Positions 63,909-64,000 of a stretch of 64,000 nucleotides of DNA are shown here, one piece after another. Every line of letters starts with the position of its first letter. Positions within the stretch are counted from its first letter, which is position 1. Made by a program: the position numbers and the translations under genes. Where the stretch lies: the NCBI GenBank assembly GCA_934045075.1, contig OW203734.1, positions 17,961,680 to 18,025,679 on the forward strand. The letters run 5' to 3'. The DNA is from Yponomeuta sedellus. Its lineage: Eukaryota; Arthropoda; Insecta; Lepidoptera; Yponomeutidae. The notes beneath the pieces are model-generated. The model was given only the letters and a program-made list of their open reading frames with translations, made no database searches and was not told where the DNA came from.

Positions 63909-64000
63909 TGAATAATTAAAATTATGATCTAATCTACACAAACGATAGTACATAATTAAATAAATAAATTGATATAATAATTATACGTATAGTGTATCCG

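Overview
The window looks like insect nuclear DNA, most probably from a moth or butterfly (Lepidoptera). It is AT-rich and has no bacterial gene organisation. It is packed with nested transposable elements whose 3' ends and SINE heads are of types I know from lepidopteran genomes. Examples are LINE tails with (GATGAT)n, (CTTC)n or (TTATC)n, a 'GGAAGAAATTGCTTTTAGC' 3' UTR motif, and several tRNA-headed SINEs. I found no complete host protein-coding gene. A few possible host exons are marked as weak calls.

Layout: 1-2.9 kb is a broken Ty1/copia element followed by SINE pieces and a mariner transposase fragment. 3.8-5.9 kb holds inverted-repeat elements. 5.9-19.1 kb is a broken P-element/THAP9-type transposase gene on the minus strand: two THAP-domain exons at 19.0 and 18.2 kb and the transposase body at 8.4-5.9 kb. 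A 7.8-kb Ty3/gypsy element (8417-16227) with identical 246-bp LTRs and a 4-bp AAAG target duplication sits inside it. 21.3-22.5 kb has a second THAP-domain gene remnant on the plus strand, split by a small retroposon and carrying a long foldback in its intron. 22.7-24.9 kb is a degraded LINE with another LINE tail inside it. 25-35 kb is mostly unrecognised DNA with scattered SINE, LINE and MITE remains. 35-51 kb is dominated by a tRNA-like repeat family (here 'family A').

At 41.1-46.9 kb a full-length non-LTR retrotransposon with two intact ORFs sits on the minus strand, inserted into a dimeric family-A copy with a 13-bp target duplication. 47-64 kb carries further SINEs, LINE tails, a Helitron-like repeat, MITEs, palindromes and two possible host exons.

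The most unusual object is family A. Three copies are bounded by 12-13-bp target duplications, as expected of retroposition. However, their tRNA-like module lies near the 3' end, unit order is circularly permuted, some copies are dimeric, and several have inverted 5' parts. This suggests retroposition from a tandem or circular RNA template. No database search was possible, so family names rest on motifs visible in the sequence.
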